A stretch of DNA of 64,000 nucleotides, taken from NCBI RefSeq assembly GCF_000027005.1, contig NC_012963.1, forward strand, positions 1,116,001 through 1,180,000. Reading direction: 5' to 3'. Under the pieces are notes generated by a model that did no database searches, had not been told where the DNA came from, and saw only the letters and a program-made list of their open reading frames with translations. Origin of the DNA: Komagataella phaffii GS115 (Eukaryota; Ascomycota; Pichiomycetes; Pichiales; Pichiaceae). This document shows, one piece after another, positions 17,222 to 26,704 of this stretch; within the stretch, counting starts at the first letter, position 1, and each line of letters starts with the position of its first letter. The translations under genes were made by a program, and so were the position numbers.

Positions 17222-20086
17222 TTATGGTTCAGTTCTGGTTTTATTTTTCCCCTTGAATTCTTGAATCCTTTGTTTGAGCTCCACGTTATCGATCACGTCT
17301 TCTAGCTTAAGAGGCATTCTGTTGAACGGGTCCGTCGGGTCACTGAGAAGGTGTGATTTGATTGTAGATCTGTCTATAGAGACCTTAGAACTTGGCAAAA
17401 TCACTGGGTCTTCCATTATTGTATACATCAAAGGATCCAAAAATTCATCTGGGGCATCTCCCATCTCCAGTTCTTCCTGTTGCTGTTGACTTCTTTTCTC
17501 CATAGCTGAGTCCCCAAATGCAATAAATTGTTGTCTGAAACTTGCAGTTGCTTGATAAACGTGCTTTTCTAAAATACGTCTGGCTTTCCTAAAGTATGTG
17601 ATATCAAAAGACCTTTCATCTTGTGCCACCGCATCTATAAATTTTTCTTCCTTAGAAAGGTTAACATAAATCGAACATAGATTGAACAATAATCTCTTGG
17701 GATCAAAGTCGTAGGCCTGTGGGTTTCTGACCTTCAAATTTGAGCACTTTGGGCCTACCAATGCAACTAAATTATAATCCAGCATTCCCGCTAATCTGTG
17801 AACCAATTCTGGAATGACAAAACTTGAAGGAAGTTCCTTAGTGAAGAGATTGAAAAGCTGGATAACCTTATTCGATAATCCCACCAGAGACCTTGCTTGA
17901 CTTTCCGAACTTTGAAGCCTTTGTTCAATTTCTTCATCGCTTAATTCAGACAACGCTGGGTCACGTTCACCATTCGGCTGTTCTCCCTTTCTAATTCCAA
18001 GTTCAGCCTCATAATTGTGCACACTTATCAGTTTGTTCAACGATTCATCTAATAAATAAGTTGTATCATTCAACATTCTTGCAACAAATCGAACAAAAAA
18101 CTTGACGTTCTGAGTAGATTGCCGTTTCAGCTGTTTTCTGAATACATTGTTTCCCCACAAATTCTCCAAAATGGTACCAATGTGATAACGAGTGTTGAAT
18201 TTGTCATAGAACTGATTTGAAGATCCTGTTTTCTCAACAACAACAAAAAAATCAATCAGAGCATACATAATGTTATTGGAAACCAAAGGATCCGAATTGA
18301 TAATGTCGTCCATGAATCCGGGACCACCTTGAGTATTCTTTAGAGTTCCATAGAAGAGTAGTTCTACCATCCGACTCTTCAAGTGTGGATTACTCATCAG
18401 CTCAGGGCAACGCAAAATTATGATAAGAAATTGCACCCAAGTTGTGAGATTACGATTGCTATAAACCAGAGGGTAAATACCATGCTTGGTTACAGCATAG
18501 AAATAATTTATCAATCCTTCAATAAAAAACTCGGGATAATACCGAAATGGCACTGGTGATTTTTGCCTCAAAACATTTGGATCATCTAAATCTTCAACCG
18601 CTAATTCCACAAAAGGTAACTTTAACTCTTTGGAAGGATATTCATGAGATGGGTCAATGACTCTAATGAAAAACTTGATTGCACCTGACAAGGTATCAAA
18701 AGTCTCAGACTGTAAATCCCTATAACTGTTGACCATCTGAATTGAATATCTCTCGGATTGCAGGATCTTGTAGGTCTTTTTGAGCTTAGGCAGCTTGAAT
18801 CTCAGAATTCCCTCCAGAAAGGGATTTAAACCTGAGGGGTTCGACTGTTGCGCCTCCATTCTTACAATTTCCATTCTGAGGCCGCTGAGTTGTTGCTTCA
18901 GCCTATTTTCCCAATTGTAGATTCCTCCAAGGCCATAATGAAGATAAGTGAGTGTTAGATAGAAGCAGTCACTGATAAAGTTCGGCACCTCATCACTAAC
19001 CTGGTAATAATCAGCACTCTCTTGTAGAGTGGAATTAATCTTTGTTTCCTCGGTAAAATCCACAATTTGTCTTTTATTGAAATAGTCAATGTCGATCTTT
19101 GGTAATTTCGTTTCATTTGCAAGAAACGGTAAGGAAAACTTAATGAGTATCATAGTTATATTGAACATTATAGAGTTTGAAGCGACCAATTTGGGATTTA
19201 CCTGCTGGCCAACTCTTAGATGCGATTTGTTAACCAAATCTGCAGCCCATCGGAAAAAAGCAGCTCTTGGTTTCTCACCTCCACGGACCAACTTGTTAGT
19301 CAAGGAGAACAATCTATCAATAATTAGTTTCGTTTCCAATTGTGACCCCTCGTGAATGCCTTTGATAGAGGTCATATTATCCACATAACCCGGTGAAATA
19401 TAAGCTTCATAGTTCTTATACGCTAACTCTGGTAGTAATGGTGAATATCTAAAAAGTGGTCCCAGCAAAGAACGAGTTTCGAATTCGTTAGATTTCAAAT
19501 CTGGTGGATGAAAATTATCAATCTCAGAAAAAATTGCAGCAAGCGCTGGATATGCAAGGATAGTTTCCAGTAGATCCATAACACTAAAATAGTATCTGCT
19601 GATTTCAGGAGAAGGCGTATTAATCATATCGACAGCCAAAAGTTTGTTCATTAAATTGGGGACAATGCTATTCAACACTTCCAAGCTGGAATCGTTCTCA
19701 ATTGCGTTAGACAAAATCTTTCTAAGAAAACCACGGTTGATAAACTCGAGTACATAATCTAGAGTCTGATCTAAGGAGGTGTGGTCAAAAAAAAAACCAG
19801 GAACTTGGAAGCAGATCAATCCATAATTGGTGACATTGGCAATGATTTTATCTATCGCACTTAGTTTGGCAGGATCTTTGTTGACCCTTTGCTTGAGGGT
19901 AGAGCATCTTTCGTAGCAGTTGTTTAGATAACTCAATGGTAATTTTTCTGGGGTACCCAGCTCAGTCAGTATCTCAATGAGAATGGAATCTAGTTCATCA
20001 AGATTGATGGGGCCAGTCACCTGAGCGGGAGAAATTGCAAGGACATTTTCCAGAGTCCTGGATGTCCAAGCATCAAAATCAGTCAT
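17222..20086 (-). CDS. UFD2: Ubiquitin chain elongation factor E4, U-box ligase
   Basis: 954 residues (961 in S. cerevisiae). The long helical Ufd2P core is followed by a C-terminal U-box from about residue 885: [20 protein letters not shown], then [20 protein letters not shown] and PLKLEDVI. The U-box recruits E2 and extends ubiquitin chains on pre-ubiquitylated substrates handed over by Cdc48. The N-terminal [13 protein letters not shown] region corresponds to the segment that carries the Rad23/Dsk2 docking surface in yeast. The start at 20086 has no upstream in-frame alternative. Its position between RPL35 and the RBS1-like gene is the S. cerevisiae order YDL191W-YDL190C-YDL189W. Confidence 0.96.
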   Translation of the reverse strand: MTDFDAWTSRTLENVLAISPAQVTGPINLDELDSILIEILTELGTPEKLPLSYLNNCYERCSTLKQRVNKDPAKLSAIDKIIANVTNYGLICFQVPGFFFDHTSLDQTLDYVLEFINRGFLRKILSNAIENDSSLEVLNSIVPNLMNKLLAVDMINTPSPEISRYYFSVMDLLETILAYPALAAIFSEIDNFHPPDLKSNEFETRSLLGPLFRYSPLLPELAYKNYEAYISPGYVDNMTSIKGIHEGSQLETKLIIDRLFSLTNKLVRGGEKPRAAFFRWAADLVNKSHLRVGQQVNPKLVASNSIMFNITMILIKFSLPFLANETKLPKIDIDYFNKRQIVDFTEETKINSTLQESADYYQVSDEVPNFISDCFYLTLTYLHYGLGGIYNWENRLKQQLSGLRMEIVRMEAQQSNPSGLNPFLEGILRFKLPKLKKTYKILQSERYSIQMVNSYRDLQSETFDTLSGAIKFFIRVIDPSHEYPSKELKLPFVELAVEDLDDPNVLRQKSPVPFRYYPEFFIEGLINYFYAVTKHGIYPLVYSNRNLTTWVQFLIIILRCPELMSNPHLKSRMVELLFYGTLKNTQGGPGFMDDIINSDPLVSNNIMYALIDFFVVVEKTGSSNQFYDKFNTRYHIGTILENLWGNNVFRKQLKRQSTQNVKFFVRFVARMLNDTTYLLDESLNKLISVHNYEAELGIRKGEQPNGERDPALSELSDEEIEQRLQSSESQARSLVGLSNKVIQLFNLFTKELPSSFVIPELVHRLAGMLDYNLVALVGPKCSNLKVRNPQAYDFDPKRLLFNLCSIYVNLSKEEKFIDAVAQDERSFDITYFRKARRILEKHVYQATASFRQQFIAFGDSAMEKRSQQQQEELEMGDAPDEFLDPLMYTIMEDPVILPSSKVSIDRSTIKSHLLSDPTDPFNRMPLKLEDVIDNVELKQRIQEFKGKNKTRTEP

Positions 20087-20702
20087 ATCGTAGCTCGCTC
20101 AACAATTGAAGAAACCGAAAGAGTTCAAACTGAAGAAGAGAAGTGTCTACAACAGTTAGCTTCAAGGTTTGTTCACGTTGCCATTGAGAGGTTGATATCG
20201 CGAAAGGGGAAAAAGCCAATCTAGGTGGCGTAACGGGCACGGAGATAAAGATAGTTTAAATAGCGGAACGAGAGCTGGTCTGATGTGAATTTGGGGAAGC
20301 CCCATACTTCACCACCTTAACACCTCAATGGAAGAAAAGAAGTGTATTTGGAAAAGGTAGATCAATCTGTAGTCATAGAGTGTGTGTAATTTCCATCCTT
20401 CTCGACTAATTCAAGATGGCTTCTCGTTCGACCGAATGCAAACTCCCTTCTACTAGATTCACTGAGAAAAAGAAAAATGGGAGACGAAGATTATGCCCTA
20501 CCATTCATGTAATTATCCTTTAGCTGCTGAAACTACTTTAGCACTACATCCATACCTTGTTTTATCCGCTCCATTCCAGCCATCTCACCCAATACCTCCT
20601 TATCTGCCAATTTCCTTCCTCCCTCTCTCCCTATTGTTCCCTTGAACCATTGCTTATCTAATCAGTGACGGAGACGTCGTCTCCAATTACGCGACAACCA
20701 AC
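20087..20702. promoter_or_regulatory. Divergent promoter UFD2 / RBS1-like
   Basis: 616 bases, with a pyrimidine-rich stretch at about 20580-20640 (repeated CTCC/TTCC) upstream of the RBS1-like gene. No gene is recognised. Confidence 0.45.
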
Positions 20703-21794
20703 ATGAGATGTAACCCGTTCGAACTCAAAACTCTCAACTTTACCCCCAAACCTGAACCAAGTTTGGTAAGTTCCAATTAGTCCAATCATAGAGTTCAATT
20801 TCTCTAGTAAATTTTGCACCTGCTCTCAAACTAACAAAAGCAGTTGATGATGACAATTGATGACCAGAAACAGAAGATTAAGGAGCCGGATAATCACACA
20901 AATGTGCCGCCACGGAAAGAGGACGATGATGAATTGACTTCAATTTGTGAAAAATACGAAATCACTCCCATACTTTATGTTTCCCTGTTCAACGAGAACC
21001 CCAACGACCGGTTTTTCATTCTAAAGCTGGAAAAAGACATAGTGGACTTCATAAACACCCCTGCTGTGGAGTCCTGGAAACTAAACCCACTTAACAGTTA
21101 TTATCGTTTATTAACTCATCAAATAGCTGGGTACTATAATTTGGGCCATATATTATCCAAAGACGGGTCTTCCATGGTGATTTTCAAAAAAAATACTTCC
21201 AAAGTTAATACCGAAGAGAATTCCAAGAATAAGCAAAAGGCCATTTCGCCAGAAGAAAGGCTATCTAAAACAAGACTCAGTAATATCCCCAATGAGCTGC
21301 CTAATAGTCAGATATTTTCGAAATACAAATCGAAAACTTTCCAAAATTTGATAGGCAAAAAGGACAATGATGATGAATCATCCTCCGGCTCGGCTAATGA
21401 ACTGAAAAACTACAAGAAATATGATAAGAGAAAGAAATTTTATCGAAAAAGTTCGGTACCTCCATTTGCAACGTATCAGCCTCCTTTCTTTATGGGCCCG
21501 ATACCACCTGCCCCGGGCCCTCAAACGCTGGCCAATGGACAATTTTTCAATCCGTACATGTCGCAATACGTGATACCTCCAATCCCACAGTACCCTTACA
21601 ACCCCCCTCCACAATATGCAGAAAGTCCTAATCCAGATTATCAAACACAGTCACATCTCAAAGCAGACCAAACCGGTAAAATCCCCCAATATCAGTATCA
21701 CTATCAATACCAATACCAGTATCACCCGCACACTTACCAACCACAGAAGGAAAGCAAAACAAGAATTGAAGAAGAAAAGAGTGAATCTCCATGA
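20703..21794 (+). CDS. RBS1: R3H-SUZ domain RNA-binding protein (Rbs1-like), spliced
   Basis: Two exons: 20703-20765 (MRCNPFELKTLNFTPKPEPS...) and 20844-21794, which opens at TTG and so depends on exon 1 for its initiator. The product is about 337 residues. Domains: an R3H-type segment (NSYYRLLTHQIAGYYNLGH), a SUZ-like motif (KAISPEERLSKTRLSNIP), then a Pro/Tyr/Gln-rich tail with a QYQYHYQYQYQYH run. This domain order is that of S. cerevisiae Rbs1 (YDL189W), linked to RNA polymerase III assembly, and the neighbours (UFD2 before, PP2A after) are the same. The ATG at 20703 has A at -3, whereas the downstream ATG at 20847 has T. Confidence 0.75.
20766..20843 (+). other. RBS1-like intron (78 nt)
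   Basis: Donor GTAAGT at 20766-20771, branch CTAAC at 20831-20835, acceptor CAG at 20841-20843. Both exons are in phase 0, and the intron contains an in-frame stop. Confidence 0.8.
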
Positions 21795-21948
21795 GTAAAA
21801 AGAACTTAAATAGATTATGACAGAAAGATGATGACGATTACGATAATTACGACGAATAGACGAGCATATTATGTTTCTGGTCTATTATTAGCTTGACAGG
21901 AGATAAAAATAAGTTATCTAAAACAACGTAAATGAATAAATGATTCCT

Positions 21949-22548
21949 TTATTTCACGATCTGGAATGACCATGGGAGCACCAAATGGATTGTTTTGTCG
22001 TCGTCAACAAACTTACTAGTTGCTGAGTACGACCCTCTAGCAAGCATCCCAGAAGGTGCCTCAACTGGCAGGAATTTCTTGATGTAAAAGGGTTCCTTTA
22101 CTGTATTTGGAACATACGAACCGCAAGGCTCTTCTAATTTGTCCACTGTAAACCCCTTCTTCTTAACACCCTGCAGGTATCTTAAACCAGTAACGATTTC
22201 GTGCTGAATCTTAAATTTAATAGTCAACGAATAGATCGACTTTTCTTTGATCTGAAAAGAAATTTCCTTCTTCTTCAAAGCCTCAATATCCAGCTCATTT
22301 TCAAGGTTAACAACAATTGGCTCTGAGCCCTTAATATCTAATATCATCTCTAAAACAACCACTTTTCTGGCATCTCCTGGCAAAATGGGAAGTTGATCTG
22401 ATGTGTCACCCAAACCTAAGGATCGTTTCCACTTGGCTAGAGATTCATCTTCAGCGTCCAAAGTTGTATACTCTTCAATCGTCTTCTTTTCCCCTACCTT
22501 GTAGCCAGGGACGGTCTCAGGGACCAGGTCGTCATCAGAAGTACTCAT
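21949..22548 (-). CDS. RDI1: Rho GDP-dissociation inhibitor
   Basis: 199 residues (202 in S. cerevisiae). The N-terminal arm includes YTTLDAEDESLAKWKRSLGL, the helix-loop-helix that contacts Rho switch regions. The immunoglobulin-like C-terminal domain contains FQIKEKSIYSLTIKFKIQHE, VTGLRYLQGV, GSYVPNTVKEPFYIKKFLPVE, APSGMLARGSYSATSKFVDDD and the ending PWSFQIVK, all family signatures for the prenyl-binding pocket. It extracts Cdc42 and Rho1 from membranes. S. cerevisiae has RDI1 (YDL135C) beside PPH21 (YDL134C); here a tRNA and a decarboxylase gene lie between them. Confidence 0.96.
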   Translation of the reverse strand: MSTSDDDLVPETVPGYKVGEKKTIEEYTTLDAEDESLAKWKRSLGLGDTSDQLPILPGDARKVVVLEMILDIKGSEPIVVNLENELDIEALKKKEISFQIKEKSIYSLTIKFKIQHEIVTGLRYLQGVKKKGFTVDKLEEPCGSYVPNTVKEPFYIKKFLPVEAPSGMLARGSYSATSKFVDDDKTIHLVLPWSFQIVK

Positions 22549-22658
22549 CCTGGAGATGCTAAATAATTACGGATATAAATTGAAGAAGGTAAATTGCTCG
22601 ATCCGCAGTCTCTAATTCCGTGTATGAAAACAATCGTGCAGGCAAGGTATAGAGGGAC

Positions 22659-22664
22659 AAAAAA
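22659..22664 (-). terminator. Pol III terminator of tRNA-Asp
   Basis: Run of six T on the minus strand, four bases beyond the tRNA 3' end. Confidence 0.85.
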
Positions 22665-22668
22665 GAGA

Positions 22669-22739
22669 CTCCGCGACGGGGAATTGAACCCCGGTCTACC
22701 GCGCGACAAGCGGTGGTTCTACCACTAAACTATCACGGA
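22669..22739 (-). tRNA. tRNA-Asp (GTC)
   Basis: Read on the minus strand, the acceptor stem TCCGTGA pairs with TCGCGGA. The D arm contains A-box-like TAGTTTAGTGGTAG. The anticodon arm is ACCGC-TTGTCGC-GCGGT with anticodon GTC. The T arm is CGGGG-TTCAATT-CCCCG (B box GGTTCAATTCC). The discriminator is G and no intron is present. The body is 71 bases and CCA is not encoded. It closely resembles the S. cerevisiae tRNA-Asp sequence. Confidence 0.97.
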
Positions 22740-23344
22740 CTACTTAGTTACAGAAGTTCAAAACTTTGGTTTAAAGTTTTTAAATCTCTTTGCTTAGGAT
22801 TAGAACAGGACAAAAGCCTTTTGGAGTAGTGCTTATTTTTGTAATTTCAGTTATTCAATGGTACACTTTAGGTAAATTCCATTCACATTGTGTTTTTCTA
22901 TAGTTGCTGGACGGTTTTACTAGAAAAAGTCGTTCATTATAAGTAATGAGTATTATTTTCAATTACTTAACAAACGTGAATATATTTCACGAGTTGAATA
23001 GAAAGTTTTGTGAATGAAGCACAAGAAAAACAAAAAATTGAACCAACTATTGGACACATCTTATGCTGTGTCCGCTGACTTCGTAGAAGGTCGCCTACAG
23101 CTGAGAACTCTCAAACCGACTTTTTGACCTACTACCGGAGTGGCACCCTACTTACTGCCAATTTACCCTTCAGCAAAATCTTCCCTTTAGCATAGTTAAC
23201 GCAAACTCCATAAATTCAATCCCTCAATTGTTATCTATCCAAACTCGAATTTCGCACGCATACCGGAATATTCCGAGCTTATCTGCCACCAAATCAATTA
23301 TTTAATTTGGATACTAGTTGCTTCCTTCTACAAGAACAAGTATA

Positions 23345-23935
23345 ATGGCTTATCGGCTACCACCAATAGACACTGTCAGAAATCTCCCTACCACACAGAA
23401 AATCCAGCTCTTAGCTCATTTGTTTGAACCATGTGACACTCTTACTCAATATATTATTCCCAAACTCTTTCCCATAAATACTGAGGCCAACGAACAGCCA
23501 TTTAAAAACTATAAAGAACTGATAGATAAATGCCATTCTCTATTCAGTAGCTTACTAAGTGAGATAAACAGCTCAGCTGATCCTGAGCTTACCCATATTG
23601 CAAACGGTATTATTGGAGCACACCCAAGGCTCGGCCCCCAGAAAGGAGGATCTGCGCTTTCGTCTCATTCAAATTCGGAACAAAAGTCCTTAGCAGGATC
23701 AAGTGCTGAAGAGACAGCAAGGCTTGTCGAACTCAACGAATCATATGAAAAAACTTTCCCAGGCTTAAGATACGTCGTCTTTGTTAACGGTAGGTCTAGG
23801 CCAGCTATAATGAACGACATGGTGGAAAGGATATTCAGGAACGATATAAAAGCAGAAAGACAAGCTGCAATTGATGCTATGTGTGATATAGCATGGGATA
23901 GGGCAAAGAAACTACAAAGCCCAAGCTCTCAATAA
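23345..23935 (+). CDS. OHCU decarboxylase (urate degradation)
   Basis: 196 residues from ATG 23345; the open frame upstream begins only at TTG. The fold and motif IIGAHPRLG (H93 in the position of the catalytic His of the HPxL motif) and the segment ARLVELNESYEKTFPGLRYV followed by FVNGRSR identify 2-oxo-4-hydroxy-4-carboxy-5-ureidoimidazoline decarboxylase. This is the last step from urate to S-allantoin. S. cerevisiae has no urate oxidase route, so this gene marks a yeast able to use purine rings as nitrogen source. The C-terminus SPSSQ is not a PTS1, so the protein is probably cytosolic or uses another signal. It converges on the PP2A gene with 23 bases between stops. Confidence 0.88.
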   Translation: MAYRLPPIDTVRNLPTTQKIQLLAHLFEPCDTLTQYIIPKLFPINTEANEQPFKNYKELIDKCHSLFSSLLSEINSSADPELTHIANGIIGAHPRLGPQKGGSALSSHSNSEQKSLAGSSAEETARLVELNESYEKTFPGLRYVVFVNGRSRPAIMNDMVERIFRNDIKAERQAAIDAMCDIAWDRAKKLQSPSSQ

Positions 23936-23958
23936 AACTTACATTTAAAGCAATATGA

Positions 23959-25017
23959 CTATAAAAAGTAGTCAGGAGTCTTTCTCGTGACAGTTGGCTC
24001 TCCTGGTCTAATGCTTGGATCATACTGTAGGAATTCTCTATTGTGTCTCTCATCGACTTCCATAATGGCAGCCTGGTTACCACATCGGTAACAGTAGTTT
24101 GGTGCACTGAAAATTGTTACCACAAGATCTTGGTGAGACCACGAATAGCCTTCCATCACCAATTGATGGGCTCTTGCAATAAGGTCTAAGTCATTAGTAT
24201 GGTTGAATTGCTCACTGATATCCTGACCAAAGGTAAAACCAGCACCTCTTGGTGATATACCCCATCCACCTCTGTCATCCGGATCTGACCATAACAGATC
24301 ACACATAGGACCTTCATGTGGAACCTCTTGGACTCTCTTCAGCTCTCTTACTTGATCAATAGTCTCAATCATTGGTGACAATCCACCGTGCAAACAGAAT
24401 ATCTTATTATCAACGAGTGCTGTAATTGGAAAGTAATCAAAGAGGTCTGTAAACAACTTCCATACGGTGGCTGATCCGTACTTTCTAAAGCATTCGTCGT
24501 AGAAACCATAAACTTGTGTGATCTGTCTAGATTCATGGTTACCTCTCAAAATAGTGATTCTCTTCGGATACCTGATTTTCATAGCGACAAGATATGATAC
24601 AGTTTCCACAGAGTAATAACCTCTATCAACATAGTCCCCCATGAACAAATAGTTGGTGTCTGGACATGGTCCTCCAATCTTGAACAATTCCATTAGATCG
24701 TGGAATTGTCCATGAACATCACCACAAATTGTCACTGGGACATTGACTGGTTGTACGTTCTCCTCAAACTTCAGCACATCTATGGCCATGCTACACAACT
24801 TTTTAACAGATTCTTCGCTCAAAGGTTTGCAATCGGTAAGTTGTTCTATCCAGCTGTCCAACTGGTTGATATTAGAAGATGTTAATTCCACTGGTTTGCT
24901 GGAGTAATTTACATTATTGATAGGAAAGTCAAAACTCTCCGACGATGACGAAGATTGCTGGTCCTCCAAATCAGGTTCGACAGCATCTTTCATTTGAATA
25001 TCCAAATCTATATCCAT
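23959..25017 (-). CDS. PPH21: Protein phosphatase 2A catalytic subunit
   Basis: 352 residues. An acidic Ser-rich extension of about 45 residues precedes the catalytic domain, as in Pph21/Pph22. Metal-binding motifs are intact: GDVHG (99-103), GDYVDRG (127-133) and RGNHE (158-162), with later [11 protein letters not shown]. The end TPDYFL is the PP2A tail whose terminal Leu is carboxymethylated and whose Tyr is phosphorylated in regulation of B-subunit binding. It corresponds to the S. cerevisiae pair PPH21 (YDL134C) and PPH22 (YDL188C); one pre-duplication gene is expected here, so the symbol could equally be PPH22. Confidence 0.96.
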   Translation of the reverse strand: MDIDLDIQMKDAVEPDLEDQQSSSSSESFDFPINNVNYSSKPVELTSSNINQLDSWIEQLTDCKPLSEESVKKLCSMAIDVLKFEENVQPVNVPVTICGDVHGQFHDLMELFKIGGPCPDTNYLFMGDYVDRGYYSVETVSYLVAMKIRYPKRITILRGNHESRQITQVYGFYDECFRKYGSATVWKLFTDLFDYFPITALVDNKIFCLHGGLSPMIETIDQVRELKRVQEVPHEGPMCDLLWSDPDDRGGWGISPRGAGFTFGQDISEQFNHTNDLDLIARAHQLVMEGYSWSHQDLVVTIFSAPNYCYRCGNQAAIMEVDERHNREFLQYDPSIRPGEPTVTRKTPDYFL

Positions 25018-25941
25018 GGTTGCTAAGGGGGGTTATAGTGTTGATTCTGTGATTATAATTCTGTAATGCTGCAAGACCCGTGAGCTGTAAAATATCCTGT
25101 AAGAGTGTTTCAACAAAGTTTGCAAGGTGAATACTCTTTAATTCTGGTTGTTAAATAGCAGTTTAGGAAAATTATCTCTCAAACAACGGTGATTCGAATG
25201 AAGTTGGACAAAAAACTGGATGTTAAACGTTGACGGTCTAAAACTGAAGTGGCACGTCAAAAAAAACTTATTAATGATAATCTGATAAGATCAGAGGGAA
25301 GGATTCAAATCAGAAACAGTCTTTACTCTTCAATTCTGTTCAAACTAGTTGTTGATCACCACCAGGATTCAGATATCCATGAACACCACCCGACGTTAAT
25401 CAGCACACGACCGCTATATCTGCAAGATGTCGTAGTGTGGTGTGAGGAGGAAACGTACATACCTTAGGACAAGAGGAAAAGAGCAAAACAGGATGAAATT
25501 TTCCACTAGACTATAGCTGATTTATTTGGTCTCATAAGAGAGTTGAACCAATCGAAGCATGTGAACTCTCTTCATCAAGTGAGTTGCCCTTAAATGAGTG
25601 TGGCTCATAATGGCGGTGAAAACGGATGAGTATTATTATGGGCAGACATCTGGCATCCATTTAAGGGAAGAGGATGGAGGATGTTCCCGTTTAAACCTGT
25701 ATCTGGTTGCAAATTGTTCTTGATTCATCAAAAAGTTTTGATAGGAACTTACGACCCCACATTTGGCAACACCTTTCTCGTTCAGTTTTTGGTAGGACTG
25801 ACGAAAGTATCGATATCCATGGTAACATTTTCGGCCGTTAGCTCAAACCATGTTTGCGGCTGATGTGCCGCATCATACAAATCCCCAACTTATCTGTAAT
25901 CTGAGCTTGATCAAATCTCATTAAGTTCAAAGCTTCCTCTC
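25018..25941. other. Intergenic 0.9 kb, divergent promoters
   Basis: Lies between the PP2A gene and an unrecognised gene. A 72-codon frame at 25249 begins at GTG and a 60-codon frame at 25681 at ATG; neither resembles a known protein. No RNA gene is recognised. Confidence 0.45.
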
Positions 25942-26634
25942 ATGATGGATACGCCTCTCGTCGGATCCTCTAAAGACCTGTTTTTCAACACAATTGGCGG
26001 CTATCCGTCGATGGGATCTGATTTTAGTTCGGATTTTGGCACAGATTCAAAAATCTCATTATCTATAGTGGACCTGAACCCCCATTCTCCTCCTGTTCTG
26101 GTCAATGCCGAAGAATATTTAAAGATATCTAAGCTTCGACAAAAAGTAATTGATCGACAAGCTACACGATTATTCCCATTGGATGACTGGTTCATCAGTG
26201 GTATGGAAGAGAGGCTTATTCGGTGGAGACCTCCACAGTCTCAAGCCACAGACATCACCAAACATCCATATTTATCTACTATTTCTAAGCAAGGGAAACT
26301 TACAACTAGTGAAGATGATTCCCCGGAGGTTCAGGATTTGCAGCAGCCATCTTACCCAAGTACAATGAATACCAAGGATCTAATACGTAACTGTCAGTTA
26401 CAGAGTTCTCTATCGCCATTGAGCGCCATGCATACCTCAGGCTCCGTTTATACTGCCCCAGAGTTAGCAGTTTTGCAAAAGTTAGAAGAAACATCGCATC
26501 ACTCTCCACAAGTATCTCCCTGGGCATGGTTTACCAATTATATTTACTACATTTTTTGCTGCAATGGTATCTTGCTGGAAGATGAGACTGATTACGACTA
26601 TTACTTTGAAGAAGTGACTAACGAGAGCAGTTAG
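25942..26634 (+). CDS. Unrecognised protein, 230 residues
   Basis: No family recognised. The protein is polar and Ser/Thr-rich, with a basic-aromatic segment near residues 60-95 (LRQKVIDRQATRLFPLDDWF, then LIRWRPPQ). A short hydrophobic patch with two cysteines lies near the C-terminus (WAWFTNYIYYIFCCNGILL), followed by a very acidic, Tyr-rich end (DYDYYFEE). The patch could be a membrane-dipping or acylated segment. It sits between the PP2A gene (YDL188C in S. cerevisiae) and VMA1 (YDL185W), where S. cerevisiae has the uncharacterised YDL186W, so it may be the positional counterpart; I cannot confirm sequence similarity. It converges on VMA1 with a 70-base gap. Confidence 0.65.
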   Translation: MMDTPLVGSSKDLFFNTIGGYPSMGSDFSSDFGTDSKISLSIVDLNPHSPPVLVNAEEYLKISKLRQKVIDRQATRLFPLDDWFISGMEERLIRWRPPQSQATDITKHPYLSTISKQGKLTTSEDDSPEVQDLQQPSYPSTMNTKDLIRNCQLQSSLSPLSAMHTSGSVYTAPELAVLQKLEETSHHSPQVSPWAWFTNYIYYIFCCNGILLEDETDYDYYFEEVTNESS

Positions 26635-26704
26635 ACATATGCAGGTCGAAAGATTCAATTATTGTCAAAAAACAAATAGGCAGTGTATCTTTATTTTATA
26701 TATC

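Larger units (their letters stand above)
22549..23344. other. Intergenic with tRNA-Asp; promoters of RDI1 and the OHCU decarboxylase
   Basis: Apart from the tRNA at 22669-22739, about 600 bases upstream of 23345 hold no recognisable gene. Confidence 0.5.

Noticed and set aside
25249..25467. 72-codon frame between the PP2A gene and the next gene
   Set aside because: Starts with GTG, no homology recognised, surrounded by promoter DNA.
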